The position numbers were made by a program, and so were the translations under genes. Source: JAAYKS01 sp964479435 (lineage in GTDB: Bacteria; Bacillota; Clostridia; Saccharofermentanales; UBA5734). Taken from it: a stretch of DNA of 25,486 bases. Location of the stretch: positions 1 to 25,486 of the forward strand of contig CAYZME010000023.1 of NCBI GenBank assembly GCA_964479435.1. The letters run 5' to 3'. The notes under the pieces are model-generated. The model worked only from the letters and a program-made list of their open reading frames with translations. It was not told the origin of the DNA and made no database searches. Shown piece by piece: positions 1 to 7,299 of the stretch. The first letter of the stretch is position 1. Every line of letters starts with the position of its first letter.

Positions 1-24
1 GGCACGGCGGCCACGCCGCGGGAA

Positions 25-753
25 ATGATCACCCGCATCGCCACCCTGGACGAAGCCATGGAAGTCTTTCTGCTGGCGGCCGCCCACTGTGACGAGGAGC
101 TGCCCGACCCCTTGCGGCACAAGCTGGAGGCTTTTGGCCCCGCGGCGGTCGACCGCCTGTTGCCGTTGTTGTTCGCCCCTTCCTGGCAGGAAGCGGAAGA
201 GGAGGAGGCCGCGCGCCCGGACGACGTGTTGGCGGCGTCGGCCGCGCTGCGCCTGCTGGGCGACTGGCACGCGGGGGAGCCGTTTGAATTGATTTTGACG
301 CGCTTTCTGGCCACCTCCCAACCCGACGAAATGATCGGGGAAGCTTTTGTCGCGTACTGCAATGGGGTGGGCCCCGCGGTGGTCGACGGCCTGACCGATG
401 CCTTGTTTACCGCCGCGGGCGGCGGGCACCCGCTGTCCGGCGCGTATGAATACGCGGTGATCGCGCTGGCGGAAGTCGGCCGCAAGCAGCCGAGCGACCG
501 TGTCTTCCTGTGTTTGCGCGAGTGCTTCCGCAAAATGGAGCGCAAGATCATCGGCGCGATCTGTCTCGGGGATTACGGCGACGGTCGCGCGATCCCGACC
601 TTGCGCGGCTACGTGGAGCGTTTCCTCGCGCAGATCGACCGGCAGTTGTTTTATGAGATTCTCTCGGCGATCAAGCGTCTGGGCGGCGACATCTCGGATT
701 TGCGCGACCCGTTTGGCGGCGCGCGATCCGGCGACGGCCGGCCGCGGCAGTAA
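25..753 (+). CDS. HEAT-repeat-like hypothetical protein, possibly 5'-partial
   Basis: A 242-residue soluble protein if it starts at the ATG at 25. The frame is open back to base 1 and no clear ribosome binding site precedes this ATG, so the true start may lie upstream of the window. The sequence is built of amphipathic helix pairs rich in Ala, Leu, Glu and Arg. The segment around residues 170-205 (ICLGDYGDGRAIPTLRGYV) has the form of a HEAT/PBS-lyase-like repeat, in which a helix is followed by G-D-x-R/A-x-x-x-L. An acidic stretch (EEAEEEEAARPDD-like) lies near residues 55-67. No signal peptide, membrane segment or catalytic motif is visible. HEAT-like proteins are usually protein-binding scaffolds, and no specific role can be assigned. 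It ends about 65 bp before the tRNA-Gly gene, and no terminator is seen between them. Confidence 0.7.
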   Translation: MITRIATLDEAMEVFLLAAAHCDEELPDPLRHKLEAFGPAAVDRLLPLLFAPSWQEAEEEEAARPDDVLAASAALRLLGDWHAGEPFELILTRFLATSQPDEMIGEAFVAYCNGVGPAVVDGLTDALFTAAGGGHPLSGAYEYAVIALAEVGRKQPSDRVFLCLRECFRKMERKIIGAICLGDYGDGRAIPTLRGYVERFLAQIDRQLFYEILSAIKRLGGDISDLRDPFGGARSGDGRPRQ

Positions 754-769
754 AGGCGCGCCGGCTGCA

Positions 770-799
770 TTGACAGCACGCGGCCGGGTTTTATATAAT
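770..799 (+). promoter_or_regulatory. Sigma-A-type promoter of the tRNA-Gly gene
   Basis: A perfect -35 hexamer TTGACA lies at 770-775 and a perfect -10 TATAAT at 794-799, separated by 18 bp. Transcription would begin near 806, about 13 bases before the mature tRNA 5' end. This is the best consensus promoter in the window, as expected for a stable RNA gene. Confidence 0.85.
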
Positions 800-818
800 T
801 CTGCTTGCACGCTTCGAC

Positions 819-893
819 GCGGGATTAACTCAGTGGTAGAGTGTCACCTTGCCAAGGTGAAAGTCGCGAGTCCGAATCTCGTATCCCGCTCCA
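819..893 (+). tRNA. tRNA-Gly (anticodon GCC)
   Basis: A complete cloverleaf can be folded. The 7-bp acceptor stem pairs GCGGGAT (819-825) with ATCCCGC (883-889). The D arm is ACTC/GAGT with G18G19 in an AGTGGTA loop. The anticodon stem is TCACC/GGTGA with loop TTGCCAA and anticodon GCC at 851-853. The variable loop has 5 nt, and the T stem is GCGAG/CTCGT. The discriminator base is U73 (890), normal for bacterial tRNA-Gly, and CCA is encoded at 891-893. The T loop reads TCCGAAT, so position 55 is C instead of the near-universal U (pseudouridine). The T-stem closing pair 866/882 is a G-U wobble. Confidence 0.95.
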
Positions 894-900
894 TTGGGAT

Positions 901-947
901 CGCCCTTACGGGCGGTTGGGATCGCCTTAACCGGCGGTCCCACTTGT
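901..947 (+). terminator. Tandem hairpins after tRNA-Gly, probable terminator
   Basis: Two hairpins follow the tRNA. The first pairs CGCCC (901-905) with GGGCG (910-914) around the loop TTAC. The second pairs GGGATCGCC (918-926) with GGCGGTCCC (933-941), 9 bp including one G-U pair, and is followed by the moderately T-rich ACTTGTTTA. The second is the likelier terminator, although its U tract is interrupted. The two units look like an imperfect tandem duplication. Confidence 0.5.
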
Positions 948-948
948 T

Positions 949-1006
949 TATAACGGCGTGTGCGTGGCGGAGGCGATCCGATTGCGTGACCGCGGTATGA
1001 TATGAT
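949..1006 (+). promoter_or_regulatory. Weak candidate promoter region for the hprK operon
   Basis: Three -10-like hexamers are present: TATAAC (949-954) and two overlapping TATGAT copies (996-1001 and 1001-1006). None has a good -35 at the right distance; the best is TTAACC at 927-932, 16 bp before TATAAC. Some promoter is expected here because the tRNA transcript probably ends at the hairpins just upstream. Exact assignment is not possible by eye. Confidence 0.35.
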
Positions 1007-1088
1007 GAAGAAACGGAAAATAAACACGGGCGCGGCCGCAGCGGCTGACGCCGAACCCCCCGCTGTGGCGGGCCCGGAGGCGTTTGTT

Positions 1089-2024
1089 GTGCCAACTTTT
1101 GTGACGCTCAAGCAGATCATCGATGAATTTGAACTCGAGACCGTCTGTGACTTCGGCAAACCGGATACGATCCAGATCGAGGTCGCCGACGTAACCCGCC
1201 CGGGCTTGCAGCTGGCGGGACATTTTGCGCATTTCGGCCCCGACCGCATCCAGCTGATCGGCAACATGGAAACCGCGTTTCTGGAATCGTTGAGCCCGGG
1301 GGAACGCATGGCGCGGATCGACGCGCTGTTTTCCCGCGGCATTCCCTGTATGATTCTGACGCGGCAACACGAAGTTTCGTCGGAAATGGAACAGTGTGCC
1401 GAGCGCTACGCGATTCCGATTTTGCGCACCCGGGCGATTACGTCCGAGTTTATGAGCTCCCTGATCAAATATCTCAACGTCGAGCTGGCTCCGCGCACAT
1501 CACTGCACGGTGTGCTGGTCGAGGTGTATGGCGAAGGCATTCTGATCCTGGGCGAAAGCGGAGTCGGTAAATCCGAGACCGCGCTGGAAATTGTCAAACG
1601 CGGGCACCGCCTGATCGCCGACGACCTGGTCGAAGTGTTGCGTGTTTCGGATACGACGCTGCTCGGTCGCGCGCCCGAGATCATTCGCCACCTGATCGAG
1701 ATCCGCGGGGTCGGCATCCTCGATGTCAAAGAACTGTACGGCGTCTCTTCGGTCAAGATGCAAGAGAACATTCACTTTGTCCTCAATCTGGAATTATGGG
1801 ACGAAAAGAAAACGTACGAGCGGGTGGGCGTCAGCGACGAGCATACGGATATCCTCGGGATCGACGTCCCCTCGATCACCATCCCGGTCCGCCCCGGCCG
1901 CAACCTGGCGATCATCGTCGAGGTCGCCGCCATCAATTTCCGCCAGAAACAAATGGGTTACAATTCCGCGAAAGCGCTGATGGAGCGTGTCTTTGGAAAC
2001 AAAAACAATCATGAAACAAACTGA
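1089..2024 (+). CDS. hprK: HPr kinase/phosphorylase
   Basis: Bifunctional enzyme that phosphorylates and dephosphorylates the regulatory serine of HPr (and Crh), giving carbon catabolite control in low-GC Gram-positive lineages. The Walker A loop GESGVGKS is at residues 155-162 when counting from the GTG at 1089, very close to its place in Bacillus HprK. The HprK signature IEIRGVGILDVKELYG follows, and the C-terminal part has the expected RPGRN and INFRQKQMGYN blocks. The GTG start is preferred because GGAGG (1076-1080) lies 8 nt upstream and the 311-residue product starts exactly where the family does. An in-frame ATG pair at 1002/1005 would add a low-complexity Ala-rich tail of 29 residues without a ribosome binding site. 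It is the first gene of the hprK-murB-rapZ-yvcK-whiA run. Confidence 0.95.
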   Translation: MPTFVTLKQIIDEFELETVCDFGKPDTIQIEVADVTRPGLQLAGHFAHFGPDRIQLIGNMETAFLESLSPGERMARIDALFSRGIPCMILTRQHEVSSEMEQCAERYAIPILRTRAITSEFMSSLIKYLNVELAPRTSLHGVLVEVYGEGILILGESGVGKSETALEIVKRGHRLIADDLVEVLRVSDTTLLGRAPEIIRHLIEIRGVGILDVKELYGVSSVKMQENIHFVLNLELWDEKKTYERVGVSDEHTDILGIDVPSITIPVRPGRNLAIIVEVAAINFRQKQMGYNSAKALMERVFGNKNNHETN

Positions 2025-2997
2025 GGCCGCCCCGGCGCGGCTCGTTGCCCCCGCCACATATCAAGAACGCGTTCGCGAACGCGTACGCGCGTGGGGGTTG
2101 CCCGGGCAGGACGCGGGCCGCCTGCGCTTTGACGTCAGCATGGCGTCGCTGACCAGCTTTCGCGTCGGCGGGCCGGCCGACGTGGTCTATTTTCCCGCCG
2201 CGGCGGAAGAGATCGCCGATGTCATCCGCCGCTGCCGGCTGGCCGCGATTCCCGTCACGCTACTGGGCAACGGGACCAATGTCGTGGTCGCCGACGCGGG
2301 AATCCGCGGGCTGGTCGTCGTGTTTGGCGAACCGTACGCGCGCATGGAAATCGAAGCGCGGCCGGACGGATCGTATGTGGTCGCGGCCGGGGCCGGCGCG
2401 CTGTTGTCCGGGGTGGCCAACCGCTGTGCCGCGGCCGGTTTGACCGGGTTGGAGTTTGCCGCCGGTATCCCCGGGTCGGTCGGCGGCGCTGTCTTTATGA
2501 ACGCCGGCGCGTATGGCGGCGCCATGGCGGATGTGGTACTGGAAAGCCGGGTTCTGGACGCGTCGCTGCGCCTGACGACTGTGGCGGGCGCGGATCACGG
2601 GTTTGGCTACCGGTACAATGCCCTGACCGCCGGCGGCGCGATCATTTTGGAAACCCGCCTGTTATTACAAAAGGGAGACCCGACCGCCATCCGCGCGCGC
2701 ATTGCCGAGCTCAACGAACGGCGCCGGTGCACACAACCGTTGGAGTGGCCGAGTGCCGGCAGCGTGTTCAAACGGCCCAACGGCTATTACGCGGGCAAAC
2801 TGATCGCCGAAAGCGAGCTGTGCGGCCTGCACGAAGGCGGTGCGCAGGTGTCGGAAAAGCACGCCGGCTTTATCATCAATACCGGCGGCGCGCGGGCGTC
2901 CGATATCCGCGCGCTGGTCGATCGTGTAACCGACCGGGTGCTCGCGCGGACGGGGGTGCGCCTGGAGACAGAGATCCGCTTTGTCGGGGATTGGTAA
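2011..2997 (+). CDS. murB: UDP-N-acetylenolpyruvoylglucosamine reductase
   Basis: Cytoplasmic FAD enzyme that uses NADPH to reduce UDP-GlcNAc-enolpyruvate to UDP-MurNAc, the second committed step of peptidoglycan synthesis. Visible motifs are the FAD-domain start SFRVGGPADVV, LLGNGTNVVVADAGIRGLVV, the AGIPGSVGGAVFMNAGAYGG block, and WPSAGSVFKRP, which carries the catalytic serine (about residue 251). The C-terminal end has ETEIRFVG. It looks like the shorter type II (Bacillus-like) form. The ATG at 2011 is chosen and gives 328 residues; an in-frame GTG at 1987 would add eight residues but has GGAG only one base away. The gene overlaps the end of hprK by 14 bp, which suggests translational coupling. 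Confidence 0.95.
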   Translation: MKQTEAAPARLVAPATYQERVRERVRAWGLPGQDAGRLRFDVSMASLTSFRVGGPADVVYFPAAAEEIADVIRRCRLAAIPVTLLGNGTNVVVADAGIRGLVVVFGEPYARMEIEARPDGSYVVAAGAGALLSGVANRCAAAGLTGLEFAAGIPGSVGGAVFMNAGAYGGAMADVVLESRVLDASLRLTTVAGADHGFGYRYNALTAGGAIILETRLLLQKGDPTAIRARIAELNERRRCTQPLEWPSAGSVFKRPNGYYAGKLIAESELCGLHEGGAQVSEKHAGFIINTGGARASDIRALVDRVTDRVLARTGVRLETEIRFVGDW

Positions 2998-3036
2998 GCG
3001 GTGACAGACGGCGCGCGGCACAGGGGGAAAGAGCCG

Positions 3037-3969
3037 ATGGAAGTTGTGATCCTGACCGGCATGTCCGGCGCCGGCAAGAGTTTTTCCGCCAAATGTCTGG
3101 AAGACATGGGCTACTTTTGTATCGATAACCTGCCGCCGCCGATGGTCCCGGAAATGATCCGGGCGTTTGAACAGGGCGGCCAGGCGGGGGCGGCGATCGA
3201 AAAACTGGCCTTTGTGGTCGACATCCGCAGTGTCGAGATGTTTCGCGGCCTGATCCCGGCTTTGCAAAAAGTATTTGACACCGGCATTCCCTGTACGCTG
3301 ATCTTTCTGGAGGCGGACACCGGCGAACTGATCAAGCGCTATAAGCAGACGCGGCGCAATCACCCGCTGGCGCGCGACATCAATTTACCGGACGCGATCG
3401 AAGAGGAACGGCGGCGGCTGTTGCCGCTCAAATCCTTTGCCACCGAAGTGATCGATACATCGGGGCTGTCCCCGTCCGAATTGCGGGAGCGCCTGCGGCG
3501 TCTTTTGGCACAAGAGGACGACCCGGGCCAGATGTCCATCCTCATCCAATCGTTCGGTTTCAAATACGGATTGCCCGCCGACTCGGACGCCGTGCTGGAC
3601 GTGCGGTTCATCCCCAACCCTTTTTATATCCGGGAGTTTCGCATGCTGAGCGGACTGGACGCCGAGGTCAGCCAATATGTCTTTTCTTTTGACGAAACGG
3701 CGCGCTATATGGACCTGCAAGAAGCATGGCTGTTGTATACGATCCCTTACTATCGCCGCGAAGGTAAACAACGACTGGTGATCTCGATCGGCTGTACCGG
3801 CGGGCGCCATCGCTCGGTGGCGATGGCGGTCGATTTGGCCGCGCGGCTCCGGCCGGCGGACGCGCCGGTGATTGTCATCCACCGCGACATCGACAAGGAT
3901 CCGCGGGAAGAACGCGAAGATGAGGCCTACGCCGAAGCGGCGCCGGCGGACGCCGGCGGCGAAGGGTGA
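3037..3969 (+). CDS. rapZ: RNase adapter / nucleotide-binding protein RapZ (YvcJ family)
   Basis: P-loop NTPase family protein. In Enterobacteria RapZ steers the small RNA GlmZ to RNase E and so tunes amino-sugar synthesis; in Bacillus the YvcJ homologue binds and hydrolyses nucleotides and affects competence. The Walker A GMSGAGKS is at residues 8-15, followed by ALEDMGYFCIDNLPP-like family text (here CLEDMGYFCIDNLPPPM). The C-terminal domain contains the hallmark GCTGGRHRSVAMA. The ATG at 3037 is chosen because AGGGGGA (3022-3028) lies 8 nt upstream and the protein then begins MEVVILTGMSGAG like its relatives. A GTG at 3001 is possible but adds an unconserved tail. The product has 310 residues, with an acidic Ala/Glu-rich C-terminal tail of about 20. 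Confidence 0.94.
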   Translation: MEVVILTGMSGAGKSFSAKCLEDMGYFCIDNLPPPMVPEMIRAFEQGGQAGAAIEKLAFVVDIRSVEMFRGLIPALQKVFDTGIPCTLIFLEADTGELIKRYKQTRRNHPLARDINLPDAIEEERRRLLPLKSFATEVIDTSGLSPSELRERLRRLLAQEDDPGQMSILIQSFGFKYGLPADSDAVLDVRFIPNPFYIREFRMLSGLDAEVSQYVFSFDETARYMDLQEAWLLYTIPYYRREGKQRLVISIGCTGGRHRSVAMAVDLAARLRPADAPVIVIHRDIDKDPREEREDEAYAEAAPADAGGEG

Positions 3970-3975
3970 GCGCCG

Positions 3976-5025
3976 ATGAAGCGTTCTGCCGACGCCATAC
4001 AAAAACAGCTGAGTGACTGGCTGGACCGGCCGGAGAACGGCCCGGAAACGGTTGTGATCGGCGGCGGCACCGGACTGTCCACGCTCTTGCGCGGCCTCAA
4101 GCGCTTTACCCGCCATTTGACCGCCATCGTCACCGTCGCCGATAACGGCGGCTCCTCGGGCATGCTGCGGGAAGATCTGCGAATCCTGCCGCCGGGGGAT
4201 ATCCGCAACTGTATCCTGGCGTTGGCCGATACCGAGCCGCTGATGCGGGATCTGATCCGGTACCGATTCCCCGAGGGCCGGCTCAAAACGCAGAATTTCG
4301 GCAACTTGCTGTTGGCGGCGCTCACCGCGGTCACCGGCAGTTTCTATGAGGCGGTTTGCCGTTTTTCCGAAGTGCTGGCGATCACCGGGCGCGTTTTGCC
4401 GGTTTCATTGCAAGACATCCAGATCCACGCGGAGCTGGCCGACGGCACGCGGATCCGCGGGGAGAGCGCCATTGGCAACCGGCTGCCCGACCGCGACAAC
4501 AACATCCGGCGCATCCACATGGAGCCGGCGGACGCTCTGCCGCTGGATGAGGCCGTGCAAGCCATCGACCACGCGCACGTGATTGTGCTGGGGCCCGGGA
4601 GCCTGTATACCAGTGTGATCCCCAATCTATTGTTTCCCGCGGTCCGCGCGGCGATCACACGCAGCCGCGCCGTGCGCATTTATGTCTGCAACATCATGAC
4701 GCAGCCGGCGGAAACGTGCGGATATGATGCCTGGCAGCACGTCGAAGCGCTTTTGCGCCATGCTGATCTGCCGACGGCGTCGGGGTTGCTCGATTGCTGC
4801 GTTGTCAACAACAACGCGGGGCAGTTGCCGCCGGACATACTCGCGCGTTATCGCCGCGAGGAGGCGGAGCCGGTGGTGGTTCCTGTGGACACGCTGGGGC
4901 AAAATGGCATGCTCGTCATCTCGGAGCCATTGGCGGTGGTGGATGACGGGCAAATCCGCCACGACAGCGAACGCCTGGCGCGCACCGTGATGGCGGCCGC
5001 GGCGGCCGGCGTGCGCGCGACGTGA
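3976..5025 (+). CDS. yvcK: YvcK/CofD-family gluconeogenesis factor
   Basis: Member of the YvcK family, related to 2-phospho-L-lactate transferase CofD. In Bacillus it binds UDP-sugars and is needed for normal shape and growth on gluconeogenic carbon sources. The glycine-rich nucleotide loop VIGGGTGLS is at about residues 27-35, followed by TVADNGGSSGMLRE and the LPPGDIRNCILALAD block, all diagnostic. Further on are FGNLLLAALT, LGPGSLYTSVIPNLL and YVCNIMTQPAET. At 349 residues it is slightly longer than the Bacillus form because of an N-terminal helix of about 20 residues. The start ATG lies 6 bp after rapZ, with AAGGGTG about 8 nt upstream lying across the rapZ stop. Context suggests coordination of carbon flux with murein synthesis. 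Confidence 0.94.
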   Translation: MKRSADAIQKQLSDWLDRPENGPETVVIGGGTGLSTLLRGLKRFTRHLTAIVTVADNGGSSGMLREDLRILPPGDIRNCILALADTEPLMRDLIRYRFPEGRLKTQNFGNLLLAALTAVTGSFYEAVCRFSEVLAITGRVLPVSLQDIQIHAELADGTRIRGESAIGNRLPDRDNNIRRIHMEPADALPLDEAVQAIDHAHVIVLGPGSLYTSVIPNLLFPAVRAAITRSRAVRIYVCNIMTQPAETCGYDAWQHVEALLRHADLPTASGLLDCCVVNNNAGQLPPDILARYRREEAEPVVVPVDTLGQNGMLVISEPLAVVDDGQIRHDSERLARTVMAAAAAGVRAT

Positions 5026-5040
5026 GGGAGTCGATCACGG

Positions 5041-5973
5041 ATGGCCTTTTCACATGATGTAAAAGAAGAACTGCTGCGGGCGGACCTTACGGACCCCTGT
5101 TGCCGGGAAGCCGAACCGCTGGCGGCGCTGGCGCTGGCGGCGCGGATCGATCCACACGGGATCTCGCTGCATACCGCGCAGGCCGGTTATGCCGCGCGCT
5201 GGGCCGCGCAGATTGCCGGACTGGCCGGGGCGGAGCTGACCCTGGCGCGCGAAGGCGGGCATCATCAGGCGCGGTTGGCAGACCCGGCCGCCTGCCAACG
5301 GCTGTTGGCACGGTTGGCGGCGTATGGTTTTGATCCCGCGTCGCGCGCGTTTTCCGCGTCGGCTTTTGCCGCCGATTGCTGCCGCCGCGCCGCGCTGCGG
5401 GGGTTGTTTTTGGCCGGCGGCTCTCTGGGGGAGCCGGTCCGCGGTTATCATCTGGAGATCGTCAGCCGGTATCCTGCGGCAGCCGCCTGGTCGGCGCGCC
5501 TGTTGCGCGCCGAAGGGATCACGCCGCGCCAATCCTACCGGCAGCCGTTTCACGTCGTGTATATGAAGGACGGCGGTCAGGTCGCCGATTTTTTGCGGGC
5601 GACGGGCGCGCATGTCGCGTTGCTGGAATTTGAGTCGTTGCGGGTGGAAAAAGATATGCGCAACGCGGTCAACCGCGTCGTCAACTGTGATACGGCCAAT
5701 TCGACGCGGGTGGCGCACGCGGCCGCCAGGCAACTGGAGTTGTTGCGGGCCCTGGGCGAAGAGCCGCGGGCGATGGCGTCGTTGCCGCCCGATCTGGCGG
5801 AGGCCGCGCGCGTGCGATTGACCTATCCCGGGCTTTCCATCCGCGAATTGGGTGAGCGCCTCGACTCGCCGATCGGCAAATCGGGGATGAGTCACCGGCT
5901 GCGCCGGTTGGAACAAATCGCGCGGGAGTGGGCCGGCGGCCGTCCAGCGCCGGATGAGGCAAGGGGGATATAA
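5041..5973 (+). CDS. whiA: DNA-binding protein WhiA
   Basis: WhiA is a conserved Gram-positive DNA-binding protein that controls sporulation septation in Streptomyces and influences division and chromosome segregation in Bacillus. The N terminus MAFSHDVKEELLRAD is the family start. The middle resembles a degenerate LAGLIDADG homing-endonuclease fold (LRGLFLAGGSLGEPVRGYHLEI). The C-terminal helix-turn-helix domain lies at about residues 255-300 (YPGLSIRELGERLDSPIGKSGMSHRLRRL). The product has 310 residues, normal for the family. GAGGGAG at 5023-5029 is the likely ribosome binding site, rather far at 11 nt. The stop codon TAA directly abuts the ATG of the protease gene, so co-translation is likely. 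Confidence 0.95.
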   Translation: MAFSHDVKEELLRADLTDPCCREAEPLAALALAARIDPHGISLHTAQAGYAARWAAQIAGLAGAELTLAREGGHHQARLADPAACQRLLARLAAYGFDPASRAFSASAFAADCCRRAALRGLFLAGGSLGEPVRGYHLEIVSRYPAAAAWSARLLRAEGITPRQSYRQPFHVVYMKDGGQVADFLRATGAHVALLEFESLRVEKDMRNAVNRVVNCDTANSTRVAHAAARQLELLRALGEEPRAMASLPPDLAEAARVRLTYPGLSIRELGERLDSPIGKSGMSHRLRRLEQIAREWAGGRPAPDEARGI

Positions 5974-7119
5974 ATGACAACGGAACGAAAAGACCGTTTG
6001 GCGACCGCGATCATCGGCATGGTGGCGGGCGTGGCCGGCGCGGCTCTGACCCTCGGTCTGTTCTGGTGGAGCGCGCAACCCGTGGCGCCGGCGCCGACGC
6101 CCACCGCGCCCGCCTCCGTGACCCCCGCGCCGACCCAATCCACGGCCCCAGTGGCGCGGGTGGAATATGAAACCGCTGTGATGCGGATCGCGGAAGACGC
6201 GGCGGCGTCGATCGTCGGGATCAGCGTCGAAATCCCCGCCGGCATCTTTGCCCGCGAAACCGGATCCGGGTCGGGGATCATCATGTCGGAGGACGGGTAT
6301 ATTCTGACCAACAACCACGTGGTTTGTGACAGCAGCGGCCATTATGTCAACGGCACCCGGCTGACGGTGTACCGCATCGGCGACCAGCGGGCCTATCCGG
6401 CGCGGTTGATCGGGCGCGACTCGCAAAGCGATCTGGCTGTATTGAAAATTGAGCAAGACGGATTGCCGACTGTGCGTTTTGGCGATTCTGACGCCGTGCG
6501 GGTCGGTCAGTTGGCCGTCGCGATCGGCAATCCCGCCGGGCTCCAGTTTATGGGGTCCGTGACGTCGGGGGTTGTCAGCGGGCTGGACCGCGAAGTGGTG
6601 TTGGAAAACGGCGTCGCCATGCGCCTGATCCAGACCGACGCGGCCATCAATCCCGGCAATTCGGGCGGCGCGTTGCTGGATTCAGGCGGGCAGGTGATCG
6701 GCGTCAACAACGCCGGCCTGGCCAAGAGCGAATATGAGGGGGTCAATTTCGCGATTCCCGCCAATTTGGCTTGGCGCATGTATGAAGAATTGAAGCAGGG
6801 GAACGGGCAGAGCGCGCGGCCGTATTTGGGCGTGACCATCCTGCAGGACGCCGAGTACGCGGGTGTAAAGGAGCAGTACGGGCTGCCCGACGCGGGGATT
6901 TATGTGGCGCGCGTGCTCGAGCGGGGGCCGGCCGAGGCGGCGGGGATTCTCGCCGGGGATGTGATCACCGCGTGGAATGGGGAAGCGATGCGCGATGTCG
7001 GCGCGTTGGCGCAGGCGCTCGCGCGGCACCAGTCGGGGGATCGCGTCACGCTCACGCTCTTTCGTTCCGGGCGCGCGCCGTGGCAGCTCGAGATCACGCT
7101 GGGCGAACGCTTCGATTGA
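5974..7119 (+). CDS. HtrA/DegP-like membrane-anchored serine protease with one PDZ domain
   Basis: Trypsin-like serine protease of the HtrA family, which removes damaged or misfolded proteins at the outer face of the membrane. The order is: a short charged N terminus, one membrane segment (about residues 10-31, ATAIIGMVAGVAGAALTLGLF), a Pro/Ala/Thr-rich linker (about 34-58), the protease domain and one C-terminal PDZ domain (about 285-378). The catalytic triad is visible: His115 in TNNHVV, Asp153 in SQSDLAVLK and Ser230 in NPGNSGGALLD. At 381 residues it matches single-PDZ Bacillota HtrA/YyxA proteins. It starts immediately after the whiA stop (TAAATG) with AAGGGGGA-like purines upstream and is the last gene before a strong terminator. 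The exact orthologue name is uncertain. Confidence 0.92.
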   Translation: MTTERKDRLATAIIGMVAGVAGAALTLGLFWWSAQPVAPAPTPTAPASVTPAPTQSTAPVARVEYETAVMRIAEDAAASIVGISVEIPAGIFARETGSGSGIIMSEDGYILTNNHVVCDSSGHYVNGTRLTVYRIGDQRAYPARLIGRDSQSDLAVLKIEQDGLPTVRFGDSDAVRVGQLAVAIGNPAGLQFMGSVTSGVVSGLDREVVLENGVAMRLIQTDAAINPGNSGGALLDSGGQVIGVNNAGLAKSEYEGVNFAIPANLAWRMYEELKQGNGQSARPYLGVTILQDAEYAGVKEQYGLPDAGIYVARVLERGPAEAAGILAGDVITAWNGEAMRDVGALAQALARHQSGDRVTLTLFRSGRAPWQLEITLGERFD

Positions 7120-7133
7120 AGAGGGTCGGGTCG

Positions 7134-7164
7134 GGAGCGGCGCTTGTGCGCCGCTCCTTTTTTT
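7134..7164 (+). terminator. Rho-independent terminator of the hprK-htrA run
   Basis: A 10-bp GC-rich perfect stem, GGAGCGGCGC (7134-7143) with GCGCCGCTCC (7148-7157), has loop TTGT and is followed directly by seven T residues (7158-7164). It ends the co-directional run from hprK to the protease gene. Confidence 0.93.
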
Positions 7165-7168
7165 GCGC

Positions 7169-7232
7169 GGGCAATTGCTGCCCAGAGTACTTGTTGGCCA
7201 GGGCAATTGCTGCCCAGGGCACTTGTTATTGG
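7169..7232. repeat. Two 32-bp direct repeats with GCAATTGC palindromes upstream of arsR
   Basis: Two adjacent copies of a 32-bp unit, 7169-7200 and 7201-7232, share 17 identical leading bases (GGGCAATTGCTGCCCAG) and the later ACTTGTT. About 25 of 32 positions match. Each copy contains the perfect palindrome GCAATTGC and the inverted pair GGGCA/TGCCC. They fill the gap between the terminator and the metal-operon promoter; the second copy supplies a possible -35 (TTGTTA, 7223-7228). A third GGCAATTGCC lies just past the end of the operon at 9679-9688. Confidence 0.8.
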
Positions 7233-7252
7233 GGAGGGGTCTGTGATAACAT
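7223..7252 (+). promoter_or_regulatory. Candidate promoter of the arsR-cadA-like operon
   Basis: A -35-like TTGTTA (7223-7228) and a -10-like TAACAT (7247-7252) are 18 bp apart. Both are imperfect. The -10 touches the inverted repeat proposed as the sensor's operator, the usual layout for ArsR-family autoregulation. Confidence 0.5.
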
Positions 7253-7270
7253 ATGAATGAATTCTCATAT
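7251..7270. promoter_or_regulatory. Candidate ArsR/SmtB-type operator
   Basis: ATATGA (7251-7256) and TCATAT (7265-7270) form a perfect 6-bp inverted repeat separated by 8 bp, in an AT-rich island unusual for this GC-rich window. ArsR-family sensors commonly bind AT-rich imperfect palindromes of this size next to their own promoter. It lies 30 bp before the arsR start codon. Confidence 0.6.
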
Positions 7271-7299
7271 ATGCATATGTAGACAAGGAGGAAAACGCG

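Noticed and set aside
5050..6456. Open frame of 468 codons on the minus strand
   Set aside because: It crosses the well-supported whiA-protease junction in antisense and has an Arg/Gln/Gly-rich shadow composition without a ribosome binding site.
7169..7232. Possible CRISPR or iteron origin
   Set aside because: Only two adjacent copies with no unique spacers, no cas or replication genes, and an ordinary operon promoter directly behind them.
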